In this document: positions 27,545 to 35,699 of the stretch, in pieces | Layout of the letters: each line of letters starts with the position of its first letter | How positions within the stretch are numbered: position 1 is the first letter of the stretch | NCBI RefSeq assembly: GCF_937863595.1 | Contig: NZ_CALMGQ010000181.1 | Coordinates: 1 to 48,865, forward strand | Reading direction: 5' to 3' | DNA: 48,865 nt | Origin: an uncultured Cytophaga sp. | Lineage (GTDB): Bacteria > Bacteroidota > Bacteroidia > Cytophagales > Cytophagaceae | Notes under the pieces: model-generated | Seen by the model: the letters and a program-made list of their open reading frames with translations, nothing else | Databases searched by the model: none | What the model was told of the DNA's origin: nothing | Program-made: the position numbers and the translations under genes

Positions 27545-28091
27545 ATCACTAAACATTTTAAACGAAGAGGAATTAAACCAAGTGGAGAACTTGTGTTCAA
27601 TTCGTTTTGTTAAAAAAGGAGGATACTTGATAAAAGAGGGTTCAATTTCAAAAGAAATTTTCCTCATCAAGAAAGGTGCATTAAGACTATTTTATACTAA
27701 TTCCGCTGGCAATGAAATTACTAGCTGTTTAGCATTTGACAATGAAATGATTTCAGCATACGCCAGCTTTATAACTGAATCACAAACAGAAGAAAATATT
27801 CAAGCGGTAAGTGACAGTGAAATTGTTTTGTTAAAAAAACATGATTTAGATTTTTTATATAAGCAAGGTACTGTTTGGCAAAAAGTAGGGCGAATCATTG
27901 CAGAAATGCATTATATAGAACTGACAAAAAAAATCGTATCCTTTCAAAAGGATACAGCAAAGGAAAGATACAATCAACTTCTACAAAAACATCCTGAATA
28001 CATTCAAGTAATTCCACAACACCAATTAGCTTCATTGTTAGGAATTACACCTAGACACCTCAGTAGATTAAAAAAAGAGGTTTGTAAATAG
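27528..28091 (+). CDS. Crp/Fnr-family transcriptional regulator
   Basis: This 187-residue regulator has an N-terminal cyclic-nucleotide-binding-type beta-roll (VKKGGYLIKEGSISKEIFLIKKGALRLFY) and a C-terminal winged HTH with HQLASLLGITPRHLSRLKKE as the recognition region. It is shorter than Crp and lacks the Arg/Ser phosphate cassette that binds cAMP, as is common in Bacteroidota Crp-like proteins, so its ligand is unknown. There are no Fnr-type iron-sulfur cysteines. It overlaps the upstream membrane protein gene by 17 nt and closes the ion-transport run; it may control that run or the oxidoreductase gene that follows. Confidence 0.9.
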   Translation: MKIFFKSLNILNEEELNQVENLCSIRFVKKGGYLIKEGSISKEIFLIKKGALRLFYTNSAGNEITSCLAFDNEMISAYASFITESQTEENIQAVSDSEIVLLKKHDLDFLYKQGTVWQKVGRIIAEMHYIELTKKIVSFQKDTAKERYNQLLQKHPEYIQVIPQHQLASLLGITPRHLSRLKKEVCK

Positions 28092-28155
28092 ACAAATGTC
28101 CTAGCCCCTATTCTTTTAAATTATTTATTTTTGGTTTACATTAATATTGCTAAAC

Positions 28156-28734
28156 ATGAAAAAGATACTTATTATCAATGGGCATCCAAATAAAAACAGC
28201 TTCAACTCCTCTATTGCAAATGCATATAAGAAAGGCGCAATTCAATCGACCGATTATTTACAAGAAATTGAAATTTCAGATTTGAATTTCAACCTAAATT
28301 TAGAATTTGGCTATACAAAAAGAATAGAACTTGAACCTGATTTGCAAGAAGCTTGGGGAAAGATTATTTGGGCAGACCACATTATATGGATCCACCCCGT
28401 ATGGTGGGGCGGACTACCAGCCAAATTAAAAGGATTTATTGACAGAGTATTCTTACCAGGAAGAGCATTCGCATACAAAGAAAATTCTGTTTGGTGGGAT
28501 AAATTACTTAAGGGGAAGTCTGCGCATATAATCACAACACTAGATCAACCTAGTTGGTATTATAAGTTAATGTTTGGAAACCCAAGTGTAAATCAATTGA
28601 AGAAATCAACATTGCAATTTTGTGGAATCAATCCTGTCAAAGTAACCTATATTGGTATTGTTAAAAATGCTACAGTCGATAAACGTAATAAATGGCTTAA
28701 ACAAATTGAAAAGCTCGGAAAAAAATTACGATAA
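28156..28734 (+). CDS. NAD(P)H-dependent oxidoreductase, flavodoxin-like fold
   Basis: This 192-residue protein begins KKILIINGHPNKNSFNSSIA, the FMN/FAD phosphate-binding loop of the NQO1/KefF/MdaB family, and has the WIHPVWWGGLPAKLKGFIDRVF motif that cradles the isoalloxazine ring. Members reduce quinones or other electrophiles with two electrons using NAD(P)H. I use ATG 28156 rather than the TTG three codons earlier. It follows the Crp/Fnr gene by 64 nt on the same strand and converges on an MFS gene. Soluble, cytoplasmic; substrate unknown. Confidence 0.92.
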   Translation: MKKILIINGHPNKNSFNSSIANAYKKGAIQSTDYLQEIEISDLNFNLNLEFGYTKRIELEPDLQEAWGKIIWADHIIWIHPVWWGGLPAKLKGFIDRVFLPGRAFAYKENSVWWDKLLKGKSAHIITTLDQPSWYYKLMFGNPSVNQLKKSTLQFCGINPVKVTYIGIVKNATVDKRNKWLKQIEKLGKKLR

Positions 28735-28756
28735 TCGAATTTGCTATTGCTTGTAT

Positions 28757-30073
28757 TTATTGCGATATTTTATACCCCCGATACTTATCTATAATTCTTT
28801 TTCTTAAGAAGAATATGACCAGACCAGATACCATCACAATGGTTGCACCAGCTTGCAAAGCAAAGGAAGTTCCAAAATATTCAGACACCCAACCAATCTG
28901 CAAATTACCAAATGGCGTTAATCCAATAAACATCAGCACATAAATACTCATCACTCTTCCTCTAAATTCACTTTTTACAAGCATTTGAATCGTAGTATTG
29001 GCTTGAGATGCAAAAGATAATAATCCAAATCCGCTGAAAAATAACAATATAGATGCTGTATGAATATTATCCGTAAAACTAAATAAGAAGATACTTATTG
29101 AAAAAATTAGCGTTCCGCCAACAATAAAATAAAGAGGTGAAAATTTCTTAGAATACAATGCAATTGTTATTGTAGCTAACAACGAACCTAATCCTGATGC
29201 TGCATATAAATACCCCAAGCCAGCGGCATCTACATGGAAAACTTTTTTTGCTATTACAGGCAAGACAGTAGTATAAGACCAACCAAAGATTGAAACAATT
29301 CCAATTACTAAAAACAAGGTTCGAATGATGGGATGTTTAAAAGAATAATCCAAACCTTCTTTAATTGCAACAATGGGATTTGGTAAATGTGTTTTAATGA
29401 CAGAATCGATTTTTATCTTTTTCAATGCAAATAATACAGCTATATAACTTAAGGCGTTTAAAATAAAAGCACCGCCCGTACCAATAATTGCAATCATAAT
29501 ACCAGCAACCGTAGGTCCGATTACTCGAGCGCTATTAAACACGCCAGAATTTAATGCAATTGCAGAAGCAAGTTGTTCTTTATTTACTAACTCAGAAACA
29601 AACGCTTGCCTAGCTGGCGCATCAATTGCATTTACAGTGCCTAACAAAAATGAGATTGTACAAATTTCCCAAATAGTGATCCAACCAAATATAGTTAATA
29701 CCCCCAATAAAAAAGCCAATATCATGGACGCAATTTGAGTTGCAAATAAAATATCTTTTTTAGGAAATCGATCAACAATAACGCCTCCAAATAAAGTAAA
29801 AAGTAATGTGGGCAAAGTGGACAATGCCATTACTAGGCCAATTAAAAATACAGAGTCTGTTAATTGCAATACCAGCCAACTTTGAGCAACGATTTGCATC
29901 CAAGTACCAATCATTGAAATTAGTTGTCCTAAAAAATATTTCTTATAATTTTCACTTTGGAATGCAGGGAACCCATTGTAAATTTTATTAACCCAATAGG
30001 AGTTTTGTCCAATGGGCACCTCGGGATTGGGGTTTACAATAAATTTCTCTTCGGAATCGTCCTTAACACGCAT
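28757..30073 (-). CDS. MFS transporter, MFS_3/EntS-like exporter
   Basis: This 438-residue protein has twelve hydrophobic spans after a roughly 30-residue polar N-terminus. The stretch NYKKYFLGQLISMIGTWMQ and then VAQSWLVLQLTDS is typical of the enterobactin-exporter-like MFS_3 family. The loop 2-3 motif is GGVIVDRFPKKDILF, and the mid-protein INALSYIAVLFALKKIK and RGRVMSIYVLMFIGLTPFGNL segments are also family-like. Such proteins export siderophores or drugs; no siderophore genes are nearby. It converges on the oxidoreductase gene with 22 nt between stops and is divergent from the sensor gene at 30340 across 266 nt that contain no recognised feature. Confidence 0.88.
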   Translation of the reverse strand: MRVKDDSEEKFIVNPNPEVPIGQNSYWVNKIYNGFPAFQSENYKKYFLGQLISMIGTWMQIVAQSWLVLQLTDSVFLIGLVMALSTLPTLLFTLFGGVIVDRFPKKDILFATQIASMILAFLLGVLTIFGWITIWEICTISFLLGTVNAIDAPARQAFVSELVNKEQLASAIALNSGVFNSARVIGPTVAGIMIAIIGTGGAFILNALSYIAVLFALKKIKIDSVIKTHLPNPIVAIKEGLDYSFKHPIIRTLFLVIGIVSIFGWSYTTVLPVIAKKVFHVDAAGLGYLYAASGLGSLLATITIALYSKKFSPLYFIVGGTLIFSISIFLFSFTDNIHTASILLFFSGFGLLSFASQANTTIQMLVKSEFRGRVMSIYVLMFIGLTPFGNLQIGWVSEYFGTSFALQAGATIVMVSGLVIFFLRKRIIDKYRGYKISQ

Positions 30074-30339
30074 AATAAATTAGACACATCAATCTACTAT
30101 TAAAGATAGAGATTGCAACAAACAAATCATCTAAATGCATCCGTTTATTAACACGTTGAATCTAAAATAATTATTTTAGCAAATCCTTCCATTTCTAATT
30201 AAACATAGCCAATATTAAAAATCAAGATAAATTTCATCGGCATTTTATTTATCAACACTCAAATTATTTGCCCATTACTTGATAATACGTAATTAAATAT
30301 CAATATTTATAGTCGACACATGAAGTCTTTATTTAAAAT

Positions 30340-31569
30340 ATGAATAAATTCTACAGCAATGAGTTATTTCGTAGAGAGAATCGCATTGAAAAATATATTT
30401 TTATAACTGTTATTATTACCTTATTGGGATTGATTCCAGATGCAGCTTTTAAAATGTATTCTGCGATGATTTATATTGCGATCGTTTCTCCAATTCTAAT
30501 AGCCGCATATTATTTTAATAGAAAACAAACCGATATTGCAGGTACATTATTATTATTGTTTATTACGGAAGCCATTTTTGTTTCTAATTTGTATTATGGG
30601 GCAAAGTCTAATAACAGTTACTTTTATATTGCAGAATATATCACCATGCTTCTTGTTATCGATACACGGAATAAATTTTATTTAATCCTAAACCATTTAC
30701 ACATAGGTATTTCTATTGTAACTACCCAATTTTTATTTTTTTACAATTATAAAGTCACTCCCATTGAAGCAAATTCATACTTAATCATGGGAAATGTCAA
30801 TATCCTATTGTCAATTTTGGCTAGTTTATATCTCTTTTACACATTTGTTGAAGAAAGCACTGAAAAAGAAAACTACTTAATATCAATACATAAGCGCATT
30901 AATACTAAAAATAAAATCATTGGAAATGCTCAGATAAATTTAGAAACATTTATTTATCGTGCCTCTCATAATTTACAAGGTCCCATACGTTCAATAATGG
31001 GAATATATAATATCAGTACACTTGAAGATGATCCAAAAAAATTAAAGGAGCTGTTTCACTTAATAAATACAAGCGCTATTCAATTAGATAAAGAATTGAG
31101 CATAACGTCTCAAATTTTCAAAATAAATCAACATGTAATAAATATACAACCTATTGATTTATTAGACTTTACAAAAGATTATTATAATACCTCCGAAATC
31201 GACCTCTCAGAAAGTGATACTCTAGATTTTAATACCCTAGCGGATATAACAATGCTTACTGAAGGAATGAATAACTTATTCGTTATTTATGAAAAGTTAA
31301 GATTGTCACCTAATTCTACGCCAATATTAGCACTATATAGGAAAGGTACCATTTTCTATTTTACACTTACGTTTGAGTCTATTAACCTAGATGACAAATA
31401 CTTAAATGTATTTTTTGCTCCTTATCAAAAAGACTTGGCCTATTTATATAATTTAACAAGTGAACCATACATTTGCAGAAGAATTATGGATAAACTCCAT
31501 GGCGACCTCTCTATTCGAAAAATAAATAATAACACCCTGTCATTCACTGTTACCTCACATCTTATATAG
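30340..31569 (+). CDS. Membrane sensor histidine-kinase-like protein with degenerate ATPase domain
   Basis: The 409-residue protein has about six membrane spans (residues about 18-170), a short helical linker, and a DHp helix with the phospho-acceptor motif FIYRASHNLQGPIRSIMG (His210). After it comes a region of the right length for a catalytic ATPase domain, but its ATP-binding motifs are eroded. The N-box position reads GMNNLFVIYEKLRL without the usual NAxK. No DxGxG can be found. The last motif reads SEPYICRRIMDKLHGDLSI where kinases have GLGLxI. It therefore looks like a pseudokinase or a phospho-relay or dimerisation partner. It sits 120 nt upstream of the dar operon on the same strand, and no response regulator is adjacent. 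Confidence 0.8.
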   Translation: MNKFYSNELFRRENRIEKYIFITVIITLLGLIPDAAFKMYSAMIYIAIVSPILIAAYYFNRKQTDIAGTLLLLFITEAIFVSNLYYGAKSNNSYFYIAEYITMLLVIDTRNKFYLILNHLHIGISIVTTQFLFFYNYKVTPIEANSYLIMGNVNILLSILASLYLFYTFVEESTEKENYLISIHKRINTKNKIIGNAQINLETFIYRASHNLQGPIRSIMGIYNISTLEDDPKKLKELFHLINTSAIQLDKELSITSQIFKINQHVINIQPIDLLDFTKDYYNTSEIDLSESDTLDFNTLADITMLTEGMNNLFVIYEKLRLSPNSTPILALYRKGTIFYFTLTFESINLDDKYLNVFFAPYQKDLAYLYNLTSEPYICRRIMDKLHGDLSIRKINNNTLSFTVTSHLI

Positions 31570-31639
31570 GGGAAACACAAAAATAAGAACAAAAGTAACT
31601 AACATTTGAAAAATTTACGTTCTATAATATTTTTTGTAG

Positions 31640-31670
31640 TTGTAGAACCTAGTAGGATTCTTTATCTTTG
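31640..31670 (+). promoter_or_regulatory. Bacteroidota-type promoter of the dar operon
   Basis: A -33 TTG at 31640-31642 and a -7 TATCTTTG at 31663-31670 (consensus TAnnTTTG) are separated by 20 nt, within the known 17-23 nt spacing for Flavobacterium/Bacteroides sigma factor promoters. The first start codon follows 19 nt later, leaving a very short leader. No other site in the window fits as well. Confidence 0.7.
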
Positions 31671-31689
31671 ATATTGAATTTTATAAAAC

Positions 31690-32175
31690 ATGGCATTATT
31701 ATCAATTTTCTTATCTCTTTTCATAATCAATCCCTCTTCAAATGAGCTGATTACGATAGGTTATGATAGTTTCGATAAGAAAGCATATTATGCAACTTTT
31801 GCATCTAATGATATTAATACCGTAAATGCTGAGTTGAAAATTTTAAAATCGAACCCTTCACTTCTAGCCTATGAAGGGGCATTATTGATGAAAAAAGCGG
31901 ACTTAGTGGGCAACCCAAAAGATAAATTGTCTTTCATGAAAGAAGGGAAAAATAAATTAGAAACTACCATTTCTAAAAATCCTTCTAATATTGAATACCG
32001 CTTCTTACGCTATATGATTCAAGATAATGCTCCAAGTTTTTTAGGATATAATTCAAATCTTGAAGATGATAGAAAAAAAATAATTTCTGAATATAAAAAT
32101 TTCGATCAAGTAGTTAAAGATGCCATCCTGAATTATAGTAAAATATCAAAAACACTTTCTACAGATCAATTTTAA
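31690..32175 (+). CDS. Hypothetical protein, first gene of the dar operon, 161 aa
   Basis: I do not recognise the family. Residues 1-14 are hydrophobic (MALLSIFLSLFIIN), a short signal or anchor, and the rest is a helical, Lys/Asn/Asp-rich domain. The stretch NELITIGYDSFDKKAYYATF and the later NPSNIEYRFLRYMIQDNAPSF suggest alpha-helical repeat-like structure, without a clear TPR consensus. It starts just behind the best promoter in the window and 19 nt before darA, so it is part of the pigment operon. It is probably periplasmic or membrane-associated and could help in pigment placement, but this is inference from position. Confidence 0.65.
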   Translation: MALLSIFLSLFIINPSSNELITIGYDSFDKKAYYATFASNDINTVNAELKILKSNPSLLAYEGALLMKKADLVGNPKDKLSFMKEGKNKLETTISKNPSNIEYRFLRYMIQDNAPSFLGYNSNLEDDRKKIISEYKNFDQVVKDAILNYSKISKTLSTDQF

Positions 32176-32194
32176 TATTTGACACCCCTATAAA

Positions 32195-33094
32195 ATGTCA
32201 AAAAAAATATTAATCCTATATTACTCACAGAGCGGGCAATTGACAGAAATTGTTGATTCTATTTCTATCCCATTGATAGAAGCGGGGGCTACTATAGAAA
32301 AAATAACCATCAAACCTAAAAACGACTTTCCTTTCCCTTGGACTTCAGACACTTTTTTTGATGCCATGCCTGAATGTGTATTAGGAGAGACTATTGAATT
32401 AGAAGCATTTACTTTTAAGCAAGAACGATATGATTTAATCATATTTGCTTATCAACCCTGGTTCTTATCACCAAGCATTCCGGCAACGAGTGCCTTAAAG
32501 GATACTGCAGTGAAAAAAATCATGGAAAATACTCCAGTGATTACATTGATTGGTGCACGTAATATGTGGCTAAACAGTCAAGATAAAGTTAAAGTATTAT
32601 TGAAGGAAGCCAACGCAATTCTTGTTGGAAATATAGCATTAGTAGATAAACACAACAACCATTTAAGTGCAGTAAGTATTTTATACTGGATGTTATCAGG
32701 AAAGAAAGAAAAATATCTCTCTATATTTCCGATACCTGGCGTTTCAGATAGCGACATAAAAGGTTCGACTGCGTTTGGAAGAACAATTTCTTATTTTTTA
32801 AATAAAGAAAGTTGGTCTGGAATGCAGGATACACTAATAGCGCAAAATGCCGTAGTCGTAAAAGCGAACTTAATGTTTATTGAACAAAGAGCGCGCAAGT
32901 TATTTTCAATTTGGGCAAATTTGATTAAAAATAAATCAAATCGTAAGCCTTGGGTAACCGCTTATAAATATTATTTATTAATTGCATTATTTATAGTTGC
33001 ACCTATTGTAATAGCTATTAATGAAGTGCTTTTCAAGCCGTTTTTGAAAAAGCAGATTAATGAAAAAAGAAAAAAATATCAAACATTGAATTAA
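32195..33094 (+). CDS. darA: Dialkylresorcinol condensing enzyme DarA-like
   Basis: The 299-residue protein opens with a flavodoxin-like loop (KKILILYYSQSGQLTEIVDS) and continues with the DarA pattern known from dialkylresorcinol and flexirubin clusters, including PWTSDTFFDAMPECVLGE and the LIIFAYQPWFLSPSIPATSA segment. A C-terminal hydrophobic helix (about 262-285) followed by a Lys/Arg-rich tail suggests membrane attachment. In the Photorhabdus/Pseudomonas systems DarA works with DarB to cyclise and aromatise a condensed pair of beta-ketoacyl chains into a 2,5-dialkylresorcinol; which protein does which step has been described differently. It is followed directly by darB (2 nt to the earliest possible start). 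I recognise the family from memory of flexirubin clusters. Confidence 0.82.
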   Translation: MSKKILILYYSQSGQLTEIVDSISIPLIEAGATIEKITIKPKNDFPFPWTSDTFFDAMPECVLGETIELEAFTFKQERYDLIIFAYQPWFLSPSIPATSALKDTAVKKIMENTPVITLIGARNMWLNSQDKVKVLLKEANAILVGNIALVDKHNNHLSAVSILYWMLSGKKEKYLSIFPIPGVSDSDIKGSTAFGRTISYFLNKESWSGMQDTLIAQNAVVVKANLMFIEQRARKLFSIWANLIKNKSNRKPWVTAYKYYLLIALFIVAPIVIAINEVLFKPFLKKQINEKRKKYQTLN

Positions 33095-33105
33095 CCGTGT
33101 TGGGG

Positions 33106-34254
33106 ATGTCAGCAAAGCAAGTATATATTATAAAAACAGCAAGTTTTTTTCCTAATGAACCCGTTTCAAACGATGAAATAGAAGAATATCTTGGTTATAT
33201 AAATAATCAAACGTCTAAATCAAAACGCATCGTTCTTAGAAACAATGGTATTAAGCGACGTTTTTATGCACTTAAAAAAGATGGAACGGCTACGCATACA
33301 AATGCACAAATGGCATCGCTAGCTATTCGGAAATTATTTAACAATAATCCCGAAGAGCTAAAGAAGATAGAATTATTGAGCTGTGGTACTTCAAGCCCAG
33401 ATCAAATGATGCCATCTCATTCAGTAATGGTACATGGCTGGTTACCTGAATCGAATGCGATTGACGTTGTATCGCCATCGGGAAATTGCTGTGCGGGTCT
33501 ACACGCATTAAAATATGCATACATGGCGGTTCGGGCTGGCGATGTTTCAACAGCAGTTGTTGCTGGTTCAGAACGCACATCTAGAATACTTCGCTCAGAT
33601 GTTTTTGAAGATGAAGTTCAAAAATTAACTGAATTAGAAGAAAATCCTTCCATCAGTTTTGAAAAAGAATTTCTACGTTGGATGTTATCAGACGGAGCAG
33701 GTGCATTTTTGCTTTCAGATAAACCAAATGAAAACGAAATTAGTTTACGAATCGATTGGATTGAAGCAGTATCCTATGCACACAAGGTTGAAACATGTAT
33801 GTATATGGGTGGCGACAAATTAGAAGACGGCTCGCTAAAGGGATACATGGATTATACGCCTGAGGAAATTGTTTCTCAGTCTATTTTAAGCATGAAGCAA
33901 GACGTAAAAATACTACGTGAAAACATCATCGAATTAGGATTTGATAAATTGAAAGTAGTATTTGATAAACGTGGACATTCGGTTGATGAAATTCAATATT
34001 TCCTACCACACATGTCTAGTGCGTTTTTTAAAGATAAAATATCAAACAAACTTACTGAAAATGGAATGACCATTCCTGAAGAGAAATGGTTTACAAACTT
34101 AACATCCGTAGGTAACGTTGGTGCAGGTTCAATCTACTTAATGATAGACGAATTATTGCACAGTGGGAAGTTAAAAAAAGGAGAGAAGATTCTTATTGTT
34201 GTTCCAGAAAGTGCTCGTTTCTCTTATGTTTATAGCATGCTAACTGTTTGTTAA
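33106..34254 (+). CDS. darB: DarB-like ketosynthase III (dialkylresorcinol synthesis)
   Basis: This 382-residue KAS III-type thiolase-fold enzyme starts VYIIKTASFFPNEPVSNDEI. The nucleophile is in SPSGNCCAG; by alignment to KAS III ACAG it is Cys129, with an unusual second Cys128 before it. The catalytic His is in LPHMSS and the Asn in SVGNVGAGS. DarB couples two beta-ketoacyl thioesters to build the resorcinol ring of flexirubins and related lipids. I start at ATG 33106; a GTG at 33097 is three codons earlier. It is tightly packed between darA and an unknown 134-aa gene. Distinct from FabH by its N-terminal region and operon. Confidence 0.87.
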   Translation: MSAKQVYIIKTASFFPNEPVSNDEIEEYLGYINNQTSKSKRIVLRNNGIKRRFYALKKDGTATHTNAQMASLAIRKLFNNNPEELKKIELLSCGTSSPDQMMPSHSVMVHGWLPESNAIDVVSPSGNCCAGLHALKYAYMAVRAGDVSTAVVAGSERTSRILRSDVFEDEVQKLTELEENPSISFEKEFLRWMLSDGAGAFLLSDKPNENEISLRIDWIEAVSYAHKVETCMYMGGDKLEDGSLKGYMDYTPEEIVSQSILSMKQDVKILRENIIELGFDKLKVVFDKRGHSVDEIQYFLPHMSSAFFKDKISNKLTENGMTIPEEKWFTNLTSVGNVGAGSIYLMIDELLHSGKLKKGEKILIVVPESARFSYVYSMLTVC

Positions 34255-34282
34255 TTTTTAAACCCTAACGAAACTTCCTACT

Positions 34283-34687
34283 ATGAAAAAAGACGAAACA
34301 CCTCAAGATCCAAGTGGGTTGAATAATTTTACAAAAGAAGTTTGTTATGCGGTAGATGAATCTGGAAAGTATGTCACTCAACTCAGCAGTGGTTGGGAGG
34401 TAAAATCTGATGCACTTGGTATTACGTGGGATGATATCAATAAGAAAGTTGAAGCAGCAAAGAATGCAGTTTTAAAAGGAGAATTAAGTCCAATCGCTTA
34501 TTACATTGAATTACGTGTAATGGATTTAACAATTGTTTCTGCTTATACTGGTTTTTGGAAATGGACGATTAAAAGACATTTAAAGCCAAGTATTTTTAAT
34601 AAATTATCGAATTCAACACTTCAAAAATACACTGACTTATTTGAGGTTAGTATCGAACAACTAAAAAACATTTCCCTTAATGCCTAA
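34283..34687 (+). CDS. Hypothetical protein of the dar operon, 134 aa
   Basis: I do not recognise a named domain. The protein is soluble, with conserved-looking aromatic residues: CYAVDESGKYVTQLSSGWEV, then GITWDDINKKVEAAKNAVLK, and a more hydrophobic helical middle (SPIAYYIELRVMDLTIVSAY, TGFWKWTIKRHLKP). Small proteins of this kind occur, as far as I recall, in other Bacteroidota flexirubin clusters next to the BtrH-like gene. Its stop overlaps the BtrH-like start by 8 nt (start ATG 34680), so the two are made together and may interact. Function unknown. Confidence 0.65.
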   Translation: MKKDETPQDPSGLNNFTKEVCYAVDESGKYVTQLSSGWEVKSDALGITWDDINKKVEAAKNAVLKGELSPIAYYIELRVMDLTIVSAYTGFWKWTIKRHLKPSIFNKLSNSTLQKYTDLFEVSIEQLKNISLNA

Positions 34688-35699
34688 CACATTTGAACAC
34701 CTACAGGCGGCTCATTGCGAAAATGGAGTTACGACAAACTTATTACGCAGTGTTGGGGTTTCTAAAATGACCGAACCGCTTGCCTTTGGCATTGGTTCTG
34801 GATTGTTTTATATATACATCCCTTTAATGAAAATTAATGGCGGTCCGGCAATTGCATTTCGTACCATGCCAGGCTTGATTTTTAAAAGAACGGCACAATC
34901 TTTAGGGATTGATGTTATTCGTAAAACATTTAACTCAAAAGAAAAAGCACAACAATTTTTAGACGAATGCATACAATCAGGACAACCCGTAGGTTGTCAA
35001 GTGGGTGTATACTTTCTAAGCTATTTCCCCAAAGAATATCGTTTCCATTTTAACGCGCATAATCTAATTGTCTATGGTAAAGAGGGCGACAATTATTTAG
35101 TGAGTGACCCTGTTATGGAAACAACGACCACCTTGACGAGTTATGAACTAGAACGCGTTCGCTTTGCAAAAGGCGCCTTAGCTCCAAAAGGACAAGTGTA
35201 TTTTCCAAAACCTTCAACAACACTTGTTACTGACGACCAAATACGCAAAGCAATTGTAAGCGGGGTAAAAAGAAATGTTCGAGATATGTTGCACATCCCT
35301 GGTGGGATTGCTGGCGTTAGTGGCATAAAATATACTGGCAATAAAATTAAAAAGTGGAGAGATAAATTAGGCGTTGAAAAAGCGGGTCTTTATTTAGCTC
35401 AGTTGGTACGCATGCAAGAAGAAATCGGCACCGGTGGCGGTGGCTTCCGATTTATTTATGGCGCTTTTTTACAGCAAGCCCATGCGTTTCATAACGACGA
35501 CAATCTTTTAGAAATATCAAAAACATTCACCCAGTCTGGTGACATGTGGCGTAATGCCGCAATTCAAGCAGCAGGTATTTACAAAGGAAGAATCACATCG
35601 CAAGCTGATTTTGATGTAATGGGAGATTACCTACTTGAAATTTCAGAAGTAGAGAAAAAAGCATTTAAAGAATTAAGTACCATAAAATGGCAGAAATAA
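34680..35699 (+). CDS. BtrH N-terminal domain / DUF4872 protein, possible acyl transferase
   Basis: The 339-residue protein starts with the cysteine-protease-like BtrH fold: AHCENG with Cys13 as nucleophile, GIGSGLFYIYIP, the His in FHFNAHNLIVYG and the Asp in YLVSDP, giving an intact Cys-His-Asp set. The C-terminal half (GVSGIKYTGNKIKKW...GTGGGGFRFIYGAFL) is the DUF4872-type region. BtrH of butirosin synthesis transfers an acyl chain from an acyl-ACP to the antibiotic, so here the enzyme may move an ACP-bound acyl group onto the pigment or another acceptor. It overlaps the gene before by 8 nt and the ABC ATPase after by 13 nt. The acceptor is not known. Confidence 0.82.
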   Translation: MPNTFEHLQAAHCENGVTTNLLRSVGVSKMTEPLAFGIGSGLFYIYIPLMKINGGPAIAFRTMPGLIFKRTAQSLGIDVIRKTFNSKEKAQQFLDECIQSGQPVGCQVGVYFLSYFPKEYRFHFNAHNLIVYGKEGDNYLVSDPVMETTTTLTSYELERVRFAKGALAPKGQVYFPKPSTTLVTDDQIRKAIVSGVKRNVRDMLHIPGGIAGVSGIKYTGNKIKKWRDKLGVEKAGLYLAQLVRMQEEIGTGGGGFRFIYGAFLQQAHAFHNDDNLLEISKTFTQSGDMWRNAAIQAAGIYKGRITSQADFDVMGDYLLEISEVEKKAFKELSTIKWQK

